Source: Helianthus annuus (taxonomy: Eukaryota > Streptophyta > Magnoliopsida > Asterales > Asteraceae). Taken from it: a stretch of DNA of 64,000 nt. The stretch's first letter is position 1. Every line of letters begins with the position of its first letter. The DNA is taken from positions 113,981,660 through 114,045,659 of the forward strand of contig NC_035448.2 of the NCBI RefSeq assembly GCF_002127325.2, written 5' to 3'. Below, piece by piece: positions 35,001 through 44,588 of the stretch. The notes under the pieces were generated by a model. That model was not told the DNA's origin, ran no database searches, and saw only the letters and a program-made list of their open reading frames with translations. A program made the translations under genes and the position numbers.

Positions 35001-38000
35001 GTTGCAGATCTGGTGGTTTCGGGGTGTTTGGCGATTAGGGTTTCGGTTCTTGAACCCTGGTTATTCGCTGGTTTACGCTCGGTTTTGCAGGAGAAGTCGC
35101 TGGTTCGGGTACTTCGGGTTTCTGGTTTATTGAAAGTTGCTCAGGTTTCGGTTGCTTGGTTCCTTGTGGTTTTTTCTGGTTTTTCTCGTTTGCTATGGCT
35201 GAAGACGGGAAGTTCCGAATCGAGAAGTTCAACGGTACTGATTTTGCTTGGTGGAGAATGCAAATAGAGGCGTTGCTTGGTGAATGCGATTTGGATGTGG
35301 TACTGGAAGAAAAACTTGCTGGAATGGATAAAGCCGCCGAGGCAATTTGGAACTCAAAGGACAAAAAGGCAAGAGGTAAAATTACATTGGCTTTGATGAG
35401 GAGCGTTGCATTTAATATCATGAAAGAAACAACTGCTCGTGATATGTTAGAAGCTCGGTCAAATATGTATGAGAAGCCGTCTGCCGGTAATAGGGTGTTC
35501 TTGATGAGGGAACTGTTTAATATGAGAATGAACGAAGGCAGTTGAGTTGCTGATCACATTAACGAGGTCAATTCAATTTTGTCCAGGTTAGCAACTGTGG
35601 GCAGGAAGTTGGATGATGACACTCAGGCTGTGGTTTTGTTATCTTCCTTACCTGATAGTTGGTCAGGATTTGTGACAACGGTCACTGAAACTGCTGGAAC
35701 TGGAAATTTGAAGTTTGATCGGGTCCGGGATAGTGTTTTGGGTGAAGACGTTCGCCGGAGGAACACTTGTGGAGGATCTACTTCTGATATGCTCAGTGTT
35801 AGCAGGGGAAGAGGTAAAAACAGAAGCAGTAGGAGTCCTAGGAAAAGCTTGTCTAAAGCTGGGAAGAATGTGAGGTGCTGGAACTGTGGTAAAAAGAGGC
35901 ATGTTAAAAACGAGTGTCCTGATCCTAAGAAAGAGGATGGTAAGCAGCATGTAAACAGTGTTGTGTCAGATGAATTTGACGGTGACGTACTGGTTTGCTG
36001 TGAAGAGTCTGTAGATTCTTGGGCTATGGATTCTGGTTCTTCGTTTCACGCCATGCACAGCGGGGAGACGATGGTGAATCTGAAAAAAGGAGACTTTCGA
36101 AAGGTACGATTAGCTAACGGTCATGTTCTTAATGTTACGGGTATGGGAGATGTCAATCTGAAGACTCCACTGGGCACTACATGGAACTTAAAGAACGTCA
36201 GGGTAATTCTAGGTTTAACGAAGAAACTTATTTCTGTTAGTCAACTAGATAAACAGGGACTAGATGTTAAGTTTGGTGGTGGGAAATGGAAGGTGATTGA
36301 TGGAAATCTTGTTGTTGCCTGTGGGAGGAGACGAGGATCGTTGTATCTAGTTGAGATACCTGTTGAGGGAGTAGCCGTCCCTAAGGTCTGGTTCACTGAA
36401 TCTAGTAAGCGGAAGAGGGTTCAATTTGCGAACTTGAATCCTGGTGCTTTGGGGATGTCAGTTGAATGTGGTCGGGGGTCTAAGTTTAAGCCAGTCAGGG
36501 GATTTGGTGATAGTGGGAGCATGGGTCGTGTTCCGGGTACAATTACAAAGAACCGTTGGGTTTTGAAGACGAAAATTCCGACTAAAGAAAAAAGCTCTCC
36601 TGGAAATAGTTTGCAAAATGTGGAGAGTGGTATTAATTCTCGGTGTATCTCTGGAGCTGGTGGATCGTGTAAGCCGGTTGAGATAGAGAATGGGTCTGAT
36701 AAGACTGTTGGGTTGGAGCTTGTGGGAGCTTCAACTGGTCTCTCAGGTACTTGATGAGAGGTGTGGTTGCAACTAGGTGGCTTGGATGTGACTGAAGTCT
36801 TAGCTTGTTCTTGGAACTGGAGGCTGGGAAGACTTGAACGTAAAGATTACTGAAGTTACTGGTGATGGGTTTATTGGATGCACTTTGTGGACTATGCAAA
36901 GCCTCCGAGTGGGAGATTGTTGGGTTCGTAGGCTTTAGGGTAGCCGGCCCTAATTAGGGTTAAGCCGGCCCTAGTTATTAGGCCCACTTAGTTAACTTGT
37001 TGACCAAGTAGGAAACCCTAATCTTATTCTATAAATACCTATTATGTAACTATAGTCTGTGTCATTCTGAAAACAGTTGTGAGCATCTAATAAAAGTAAA
37101 AACCCTAGTTGCAACCCGTGGACGTAGGTCACCTTGACCGAACCACGTAAATTCTCGTGTTCTTTATTTTCTGCTAGTGTGTGTATTTGTGTTTGTTTCG
37201 CTTCCGCTCAAGCCTACTCTGATCCGATACCCCTAACAAAAACTACTATACTATCGAGCAGGGGGTCACAATGGAAGCAGCCTCCTCTCTATTCCTACGT
37301 GGTAGAGGTAAGGTTGTCTACATCTTACCCTCCCCAGACCCTACCTTAGCTTTGCTATTGGTGGGGTTTACTAAGTATGATGATGACTTATTTAACACGC
37401 TAAGAGATCTAACATCCAAATCAACTAACTCAAAGCAAATGGGCCGAAATCATCACCTAATAGTCGTCTAGCGTAAATCTTGGTTTTAAAAAGCGCAAAG
37501 CGCACAAAAGCGACGAGGTCTAAAACCGAGGCGCAAAGCGTAGACCGCAAAAGCGGTGGGCTTTTCGTACGCGGGACGCAAGGCGATTATAATTTTTTTT
37601 ATATATTGCATAGGTTTCTAGGATCATTTACCTGATATGCAGACACAAATAAGCTGTATATATGTTTTAATATTGAAATTACATGTACAGCCTGAAAAGC
37701 ATGATTTACAACAATCTGCTGCACAAAATGGGCCATGTACATGAGGCGCGCACCTCATAGTGGATTTTTCAGCAAAAAAGCACGCCTCAGCTGCGCTTTT
37801 TGTACAACATATGCCTCAGACTACATAAGGCGCTGAGATTTGCGCCTCGCGTCTAGGCGCGCCTCAAGCCCGCTTTTTTAAACCAAGGCGTAAATCCGCA
37901 AACACCATCTCAGTTTTTATTAATATAATTTTAAAATATATTGGGTTATATTGGAATTAATAATTATTTTAGTAAGACAGAAAGAAGCTTACTTGTCAAC

Positions 38001-41000
38001 TTGTGGTTCAAGTCCTGCAGCTATTAAGGGCTCAATTAGTTTCTTCATCACAGCTGCATGTTTGCATGGATGTACAGATGCATGTTTTCCAGATAAGTGT
38101 GGATGGTCTTCAATAGTTACCTGAGTTAGATAAACTTCACAGACATCAATCTAAAATCTAAAATAGAAAATAAACATACTTATTTAATAAATAAATTATT
38201 ATTGAAAAAAGAGTACATTTATAATCATATTTGACACTATTTACTTATTAAAGAAAATCAAAATTTCAAGACATAAGTGTTTCCAAACAACCCAACAGGC
38301 AATGGGGCCCGTACAAAAAAAACCCGTTTCAAACCATTACAAAACACATACACATTTTTCCACCTTTAAAACAAATAGAAAAAATGAGAAATTGAAGAGC
38401 ATGTCATAACAAATATGCAACGCTTACCGTTTTGCGAGCATGATCTTGACTGACATCTTCTAGAACCAACTCTGGCTCAAGAAGCATCCTTGACTGATAT
38501 AAGTAATTAATTAGCAGTGAATTTGAGCAGATATATTACATTAACTAAATTCAAGTTTGAATATGATTGATGTTTCTAACCTCATCATAACCTGTAAGCC
38601 AAACACGAGGAGTTTGATAATATTTGTCATACCTGCAATAAAAAGAAAACTGGAATGTCACATAAACAGTAAACCCAAAAAATTCTAAACAAATGAATGT
38701 TTCACCATAAGCAGCAAAACCAGACGAACTAATACAAATAAACTTAGATGTACGTTAATTTTCTCTGTAAAATAGAATTAGTGAGGTTAAACTTACGTGA
38801 TGCTGACATCATAAGTTCGAGTTCTTAGAATATTATCATCATCAGGCTCATGAGCAACAAGATATGTAGGCTGAAGCGTTGCCTGAATGTTGAAAAGAAA
38901 ACTTTCAGCAGATGTGTTCTCATTTGTTTCTAATGTTTCAATAGGGCACTCTTGAGTTCGTAACAAATTTAGTATGTTGCTAGTCTTTAGTTGAATATTT
39001 TAAGTTTTTAACATACATATTCAACAATAGAGCCAATTTATTTCTAAAAGGGGAGGCGTTCAGAGACCCAATTACATGAAACTATGACATTACATAGTTT
39101 ACACATGGCAAAAGGGACTGATAATTGTATTCTTATGCTATGCCGTTAATATCGGTGATATATCGGTTATCGGTCCCCATGTAAAATAAAACATCGGTGT
39201 TAAATATCGATCAGAATATCGGTACTAATATTATCAGCGATATATCACCGATATTCCCAACATCAGTACCTTTCTTCTTAGTTCTACCATTCGTCTTTCT
39301 TCTTATCGTTGCTATTAGTGTTTTAAGTCCTAATTGTTAATTATTAGTGTTAAATGAAGTGTTTTAAGTCTTAATCAGTTCCTACTTGCTACAAGTGTTA
39401 AATGGTAGGAGTACTAGGAGAGTATACTGAATTGTTAGTGTTAAATTGCTATATATAAATTATGCATGACATTAAAATTACTGATATCCCATGCAATAAC
39501 CTATATCTCAAATATCAGTCCTTGACTGCTATCCAATGTTTTACTGCATTAACTGCTTAGTTCTTATGCCTGGTTCCTTTAATCACAGTCTAAACTAACC
39601 AAGCTCAAAACCCTACAAGCAAAAAATAACCAAGATAATGCAAGTATCTTACAGGATCAGCCTCAATAAGGTTGTCGGGTTCTTCAAATTCTTCCATGTC
39701 AGGGATGTCATCATCTTCCTCGGTGCCGAAATATGATGGAATTGACTGGATTGTATTCTTCTTGCTTATTTCTAGGGTTTCCATTGAAGGCACATCCTCA
39801 TCCTCATCACCCTTGGTATCTATAAAGATAGTCAAACTACGTTTAAAATCATATAACGAAACTAATATTTAAAATCACTAGAAGGATACGAAGTACAAAC
39901 CTTTTGGTTGTCCATGAGTAGCCAGCCAGCCATCGTTATCTTCATCGTCAAGCAATATCTCACCACCAGCAGCTTCATATTCTTCTTGTATTGATGCAAC
40001 TCTTCGCAAACAAGGAACTGAACAAAGCCCATATCAAACTTAAATGATATATTACATGCAAAATACATTATATATGTGCACATTTATGCTTCCTTTTGTA
40101 TAGATGAAACCATGCAAGAGTTTTGTGACCATTATTTATACCGAAAGTCAGAAAATTGTGCCCATATAGAAATATGCAAACTCAGTAAAGAATTAACAAT
40201 GGTATTTTCTATACAACAATAATTTACGAAAACTTGAATGCAAATGGCAACACTGTTTTACCATTTCTAGTAATCAAAAACTGTTTATCAGCTGGCAAGT
40301 ACGACTTCCTCTTGTTTGGATCACCTGATTCCCTACAATGAAAATGTAAGCAAGTTAAATTGGTCATGTTTATACAACTGACAAAAGCCCGTTGCTAGAA
40401 ACTTCTTGAGAGAGCTCGTTATAATAAAATACGTGTAAATTATAATGTGTAAATTTTCACTCACCACATGATAAATTTAGCATGTCCCTTATTCTTGTTT
40501 TAAAACTCAAGGCGCATTAAAAGAAACTTATAGAGAGAGCTTAATTTCAGAATTCAGGCCTAAGAGAATATAAATGAACGAAGTCCTAGGGCGTAAACTG
40601 TAATGTGTAAATTGCTTCAGCAACAATTTAATTTCATGAGAATAATTAGGCTTCCCAAGAAATTAGGGATCTAATGAAGTTCACATGGTCCACATTACAG
40701 TGTTGTAGAGATCGCTAGGCACTAGTCGGGCGGTGAGGTACCGCCTAGAGATTAATCGGGATTAATCGGATTGGACTTTTTATGTATAATTTTACAAATT
40801 TATATAAATATATAGTTAACTTAATACTTTTTATATATAAATTTAAAAGTTTGAGAACAATATGTAAACTAGTGAAAGATATAGGAGGTTAAATGTTAAA
40901 ATAATCAAACTTAATTAAACCTAAGCAGCTAAGCCCATTATCTCTTTCATTACGCCCCGCCGCATCTTCCCCTTCTCTCTTGTTCATCAAACATGACGCG

Positions 41001-42685
41001 AAAAAAACCCGTAGCCCCAATTTTGGTTCGATTTTGCTTTGATTGTGGTTCAATTCGAGGTAAGAACTCATTCCACTATATCGATTTGGTCCAATTTTGA
41101 CCTAATTTTGACCGATTAGGTCGGAAATTGGGCGATTTCGGACCGATTTCTCCGACTTTGACCAATTTTGACCACTGCCGCATAGTTTGGCCGATTTGCA
41201 AACAAAACTGAAATAATTTATATCTATATAGTCTGAAGTCCAAACAAAACAGGCTACAGTGCTACACTCTACAAAGGAAAGAGCAACATATATTTTCAAG
41301 AAAGTAAGAACATTGTTTATCAGAAAAGTATGGTCCACTACACGATTATGAGATAGAAGCCAATTGATTGTATAAATAAATGTAGACCAATATGTGGTCC
41401 CGAGCATAAGCTTTTGTATATGTTACGCACTTCATTCATCACACGCTAATAAGGACTAAGGAGAGTATAAAGTATACAACTACTGACTACACCAGATTTG
41501 TTAATGCTGCTAAAAATTTCTGACAAACTTGGTTTTAAAAAGCGAGAGGCGCATAAAAGCGACGAGGTCTAAAATTGAGGCGCGAAGCGCAAAGCGCAAA
41601 AGCGGTGGGCTTTTCGTACCCGAGGGATGTTTATATAATTTTTTTATATATCCCATAGGTTTTTAGCTTCCTTTAACCAAAATATAGCTCTAAGTAAGGC
41701 TTTTATACCATTTTAATTACATGTACAAGTCAAAAAACCCAAGGTACAACATTTTTATGCAGTAAAACGCCTAAGTTACATGAGGCGCGCGCCTCAGGCC
41801 AAAAAGCCCACAAAAAACATCAAAACTTGCGCCTTTTGGTCGCTTCCTGTAATTACACAAGGCGAGAAGCAAAAAAGCCCCAGGCCCTGCGCCTTGTTGC
41901 GCCTTGCGCCTAGGGCGCGCTTTTTAAAACCAAGCTGACAAAATATCATTCTGACATGTCACATGTGTTTAACATTACTTTGAGAAATTAAAAAGGTCGT
42001 GACTCGTGAGTCCTATAACAAACATAATAAACAGCTAGTAGTGACAGCAGAAAGCACCCTAACACCCAATTTCTTGAATGCATTCTAAATTTGCATAAAA
42101 CAACTGCCTATAACAATGTTGCACTGTTGCAGTACATGTCTATGACCTTCTACCATGGTAGCATGCTTCTGTCGTATTTTTATGTAAAACTATAGCTTCA
42201 ACTATTCGACATACTTATTCCAACTGCCAAATTGCCCAAACAATTCAACTATTTATCTCTCATTCAATCTCCTTGGCTCCTGCTCTCAAGTACCATACTT
42301 TCTCATAGGACTTTAAGCAGTCAACTAAGAATAACAGTTCCTAAGCAAACTATTTTTCCCCCTTAAAATCAATAAAATCTTCTAAAACTATTACTCATGA
42401 TTCCTTAAAATCGATTCCTATAGGTCTAATCTAACTAAAACATTAACATCTACCTACAACAATAATACCCAATGAACAGTTCAATCATAAGCGAACAAAT
42501 TAACGAAATGAAAAGCGAATCTACCATGACCAGGTAGGGCATTTGGAGACTAAATTGTCGCCGGCGATGACGAATTCGTTAACGCTAAGTACGCCTTTCT
42601 CCTTGAAAGCGGAAACAGTCCTAGGGTTTGTGATTCTCTCTACCGTACCTTTGAATGCTTCGTGAAGCTTCTGCGATAGAACCAT
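29011..42685 (-). CDS. ATG3: ATG3, autophagy E2-like conjugating enzyme (9 exons, 314 aa)
   Basis: ATG3 takes ATG8 from ATG7 as a thioester and passes it to phosphatidylethanolamine during autophagosome growth. Coding exons, 5' to 3' on minus: 42685-42525, 40332-40262, 40017-39901, 39819-39653, 38882-38797, 38632-38581, 38493-38428, 38120-37993, 29107-29011 (161, 71, 117, 167, 86, 52, 66, 128, 97 nt; total 945). All introns are GT-AG and phases join cleanly. Recognition: N-terminal [24 protein letters not shown], acidic linker (residues about 117-172, [17 protein letters not shown]), [36 protein letters not shown], catalytic HPC with Cys259, and C-terminal [16 protein letters not shown]. Length matches plant ATG3 (Arabidopsis about 313). 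No stop or frameshift, so it is likely functional. Intron 1 is 2.2 kb and intron 8 is 8.9 kb, full of transposons. Confidence 0.97.
29343..29758. mobile_element. MULE-type foldback MITE (416 bp)
   Basis: The two halves are complementary over long arms: the left begins AGTAAATGCCACTTTCGTCC and the right, reversed, begins AGTAACATGCCATTATCATCC. Inner motifs (CCAAAGGTTTG, CATCTGGCTCGTTAACTCCA) also recur inverted. Flanks TAATATTTA and TAATAATTA match at 7 of 9 positions, consistent with a decayed 9-bp Mutator-type duplication. No coding sequence. Confidence 0.75.
30160..30562. mobile_element. MULE-type MITE with about 120-bp inverted ends
   Basis: Left arm contains GGCTACAAAGTCCATTTTTT and ...ACTCAAAACCCACAAATAA; the right arm is its imperfect reverse complement. 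A perfect 10-bp flanking repeat TTATTTATTA (30150-30159, 30563-30572) fits the 9-10 bp Mutator-type duplication. The 80-codon ORF inside is an arm-derived chance frame. Confidence 0.88.
31537..32251 (+). pseudogene. Retrotransposon ORF1-like fragment, unit 1
   Basis: Open pieces encode [70 protein letters not shown] and VSLNDLF, then a TGA at about 31934. After it [17 protein letters not shown] continues, with a TAG at about 32099 and the tail [20 protein letters not shown]. The style recalls Athila-type ORF1 proteins of plant gypsy elements, but I cannot prove the family. No start codon of its own; it begins at the edge of the repeat unit. Confidence 0.5.
32252..32350. repeat. Perfect 44-bp inverted repeat at the unit junction
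   Basis: 32252-32295 is the exact reverse complement of 32307-32350, with an 11-base spacer. The right arm is also the start of unit 2 and matches the start of unit 1 at 31537. Such palindromes suggest a template switch or foldback during duplication. Confidence 0.93.
32307..33363 (+). pseudogene. Retrotransposon ORF1-like fragment, unit 2 with extended tail
   Basis: A near-identical copy of unit 1 with the same TGA after VSLNDLF (32704) and the same TAG after VTDVYK (about 32869). The copy therefore arose after the gene had died. It continues beyond unit 1's end: [20 protein letters not shown], a TAG at 33082, then [20 protein letters not shown] and [18 protein letters not shown] to about 33250. 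Family assignment as for unit 1. Confidence 0.5.
34491..34815 (+). repeat. 5' LTR of the intronic copia element
   Basis: TGTTGGGTTCG...CCCCTAACA with TATAAATA at 34603-34610 and a GT microsatellite near 34750 that differs in length in the other LTR. Confidence 0.93.
34818..34830 (+). promoter_or_regulatory. Primer binding site of the intronic copia element
   Basis: TGGTATCAGAGCC, complementary to the 3' end of initiator tRNA-Met, two bases after the LTR. Confidence 0.9.
35194..36754 (+). pseudogene. Gag and partial protease of the intronic copia element
   Basis: [20 protein letters not shown] opens a copia-type gag (UBN2-like, ...[16 protein letters not shown]). One TGA at 35543-35545 interrupts it; the same frame resumes to 36754. 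The zinc knuckle is [14 protein letters not shown] (about 35878-35919) and the protease active site [15 protein letters not shown] (about 36022-36066), followed by the usual [20 protein letters not shown]. After about 36400 the sequence no longer resembles integrase and reaches the purine tract after a short unique stretch, the site of a large internal deletion. Confidence 0.82.
36918..37238 (+). repeat. 3' LTR of the intronic copia element
   Basis: Matches the 5' LTR closely; same ends, TATA box and motifs; starts right after the purine tract. Confidence 0.93.
37250..37385 (+). mobile_element. SINE-like fragment (TS/Au type)
   Basis: GGAAGCAGCCTCCTCTCTATTCC, then GGTAGAGGTAAGGTTGTCTACATC and CTTACCCTCCCCAGACCC, is the characteristic body of plant TS/Au-like SINEs, ending in a degenerate TATGATGATG where TTG repeats are usual. 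The tRNA-like head is missing. The two ORFs here are not genes. Confidence 0.6.
37479..37887. mobile_element. hAT-type MITE in ATG3 intron 8 (409 bp)
   Basis: Inverted ends CTTGGTTTTAAAAAGCG / CGCTTTTTTAAACCAAG and a perfect 8-bp duplication GCGTAAAT (37471-37478, 37888-37895). The inside is built of GCGCAAAGCG/GAGGCGCGC motifs. It ends about 105 bp from exon 8. Confidence 0.92.
39140..39510. repeat. Repeat relic in ATG3 intron 4
   Basis: ATATCGGTGATATATCGG-type motifs on the left and GATATATCACCGATATT inverted, with related ATATC motifs to about 39510. Probably a decayed foldback MITE; no clear ends or duplication. Confidence 0.4.
40704..41205. repeat. Repeat relic in ATG3 intron 1
   Basis: AGATCGCTAGGCACTAGTCGG on the left and TCGGACCGATTTCTCCGAC / TTTTGACC motifs on the right resemble the style of the 23351 MITE. 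An AT-rich middle and no clear duplication make this tentative. Confidence 0.4.
41528..41934. mobile_element. hAT-type MITE in ATG3 intron 1 (407 bp)
   Basis: Same family as 37479-37887: CTTGGTTTTAAAAAGCG / CGCTTTTTAAAACCAAG ends and a perfect 8-bp duplication CTGACAAA (41520-41527, 41935-41942). Confidence 0.92.
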
Positions 42686-42919
42686 TTCCGATTGAGCACG
42701 GTGATAGGATCTGAATCTAATCGAATGGTGGATTTTTGTAGAAGATTGTGAAGTTGATCGGTCAGAATCTGAGAATCAGATCACAAACCCTAGAGGATAA
42801 AATTAGGATTATTTTGGGGATTTGCGTGGTAATCTGGGTTTACGTTAACGAGTACAAATACGAAGGGCGGAATCAACGTCGTGGAGGGATTAGAGAGTAA
42901 CGTTACGTATGTGTTAGGA
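42686..42919 (-). promoter_or_regulatory. ATG3: ATG3 5' leader and proximal promoter
   Basis: About 235 bases separate the ATG from a gypsy LTR relic. The minus-strand sequence has no obvious TATA box. The transcription start cannot be located from sequence alone. Confidence 0.45.
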
Positions 42920-44205
42920 TGTGTATTATCCTATGGCGGAAATTGTAGTGAGACGAAAACAAGATTTCTCGTAGCATTAAAACGCTAATTGTGACAATAT
43001 TTAATTAATCAAAATTTCATAATTACTAAAATGGCATACATTGTTCAAAACCAAATACAATCAACTTATAGCAATCATAAAAACATGAAACATGAGTAAT
43101 TGTTTATTATTATGGTGCGTGTCTAAGACCATTGGGTATGGTTTGGTTAGTCTCTCTAGAGACCACCCGTCATGTAGGCGTCACATCACAACGGGAGGAG
43201 GACCATCCCCTTGGGGACTACCAAGGGTATGGAGGATAGACCATCAACTAGCTGAGGGACCCACTATATCACAAATCAATACACACAATTAATGGGGGGC
43301 CCACCTTTTGGATCGTCTCAGACGTCCTGGAGAAGACGCTGGCGACGTGCCGAGCCCCAAGGGGGCGGTGTGCGACGGACTTGGACGAGTAAAGACGGGA
43401 GGGGACGAACCCCATACTCCATGGCCTAAGTCCACCCTAGACTTGTTTCTTCATGTCGTCATCTATCAACCTGTAATATGTATTAAAATATGATTAACAA
43501 AAATGTTGGCGAATATACAAGTTTAAATACATAGCATAATAGTAAAATGTTTAATGGTGCTCATATTCAACATGATAAATGTATATACTGTTACTAACAT
43601 ACTACACAAGTGTAGGCTATATGTCAAACCAGAGTTTAACGCAATCGTGATTACCCAACATCGTCGAAACGAAAAGGGTGTAATGGTGTTTTACTTAACA
43701 ATACCACAAGAATACGGGTGGGGCGTTAGTCCTATAGCGCTATAATTGTTAAGGTAGACTTGCAAAGTTAATGAGCATATAGACACAAGTATACATAGCA
43801 TGTGAGATTAACAAGAATAAAACAAGTCTCATGTTAATAGTGGATAGAGTGTGATTTGTAACAAGTTTTATGGTGATTGTGTGTTTTTGTATAATTGTAC
43901 ATGTTGCACCCAAAGTGTATAAAAATTGAAAATGGGATCGAGTATACCCACAGTTTTGCGTAGATTTCCACGAAAACCGAGAGTGGATTACACGAGAGTT
44001 GGTATACCAAAGTCACCCTGAAATGGGTACACGAAGGTGTGAGTATTCTGATGTGCAAAGGTTCGGATCAAACTTTAAAATACGAAACAAAACAAGTAAC
44101 AGACCCTTTGTGCGAATGGGAGTCCCCTCGTGCGAATGGGATCCATTCGTGCGACTGGTCTGGTTAAACGATGGTTCGTGCGTAAAACTCGGTTTGTAAA
44201 CGTAA
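42920..44205 (-). repeat. Gypsy LTR relic upstream of ATG3
   Basis: Shares with A's and C's LTRs, in the same order: ATGGCGGAAAT near the edge, CAACCTGTAATATGTATTAA (43468-43487), GGCGAATATACAAGTTTAAA, TATAGCGCTATAATTGTTAAGG (43732-43753) and GGGATCGAGTATACCCACAG (about 43933-43952). TGCGAATGGGA motifs at 44100-44155 take the place of the palindromes. The far end is cut off where element D's leader begins. A Tourist-like MITE sits inside. Confidence 0.68.
43127..43426. mobile_element. Tourist/PIF-Harbinger-like MITE (300 bp)
   Basis: Ends GACCATTGGGTATGG and CCATACTCCATGGCC are inverted repeats (13 of 15) flanked by TAA on both sides (43124-43126, 43427-43429), the 3-bp duplication of this superfamily. 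GC-rich interior, no gene. Confidence 0.78.
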
Positions 44206-44209
44206 TAGA

Positions 44210-44585
44210 CTAAAATGGACCATAAACCTGATTCCGCTTGAACGAACAGCTTCTGATTCCGCTTCAAACTTGTTATCCCGCTTGAAAGTTTCAAGCGAAA
44301 TCAGTGTTTTCGATTCAAAAGCGTTATTCCGCTTGAAAGGTTTCAAGCGAAATCAGTGGTTTCGCTCGAATTGTCTGATTCCGCTCGAAAAGCCTTATTC
44401 CGCTTGAATTTCAAGCGAAATCAGGTTATTTCACTTAAAAGTCTTATTTCGCTTGAACTGCTTGTCACGCTTGAAGTTGTTTTTCAGGTGATTTCGCTTG
44501 AACAGGTTTTGAGATTGAAAAATTGATTTCACTTAACAAGGTTATTTCGCTTGAAGTGTGAAGCTTTTGAAAAACGCGCTACTGA
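44210..44585 (+). repeat. Reiterated CCGCTTGAA palindromes in D's leader
   Basis: About ten copies of TTCCGCTTGAAAG, TTTCAAGCGAAATCAG or close variants alternate in both orientations, giving many short hairpins. The same motifs recur around the TATA box of D's 3' LTR (50645-50765). The leader may therefore be partly LTR-derived. Confidence 0.8.
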
Positions 44586-44588
44586 ATC

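Larger units (their letters stand above)
34491..37238 (+). mobile_element. Non-autonomous Ty1/copia element in ATG3 intron 8 (2.75 kb)
   Basis: LTRs at 34491-34815 and 36918-37238, a perfect AAAAC duplication (34486-34490, 37239-37243), primer site TGGTATCAGAGCC at 34818-34830 and a purine tract GAGTGGGAGAT at 36907-36917 define a full element. Inside are only gag and the start of protease; integrase, RT and RNase H are missing. I count about eight substitutions and one small indel between the LTRs (roughly 2.5%). It lies antisense to ATG3. Confidence 0.93.
29108..37992 (-). other. ATG3: ATG3 intron 8 (8.9 kb, transposon-filled)
   Basis: Donor GACAA|GTAAGC at 37992 and acceptor AACAG|GTACC at 29108 join Asp-Lys-Tyr (VDK to YLFLFLKF). 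Other introns of the gene are 81-2192 bases. Almost all of the excess is explained by the elements listed below. Unassigned pieces are 29108-29342, 29759-29891 and 34295-34490; none shows coding potential. Confidence 0.93.

Noticed and set aside
39605..39835. 76-codon minus ORF as a separate small gene
   Set aside because: It is ATG3 exon 4 extended into both introns.
43092..43493. ORFs of 66 and 61 codons upstream of ATG3
   Set aside because: They cover the Tourist-like MITE and the gypsy LTR relic; no family resemblance.
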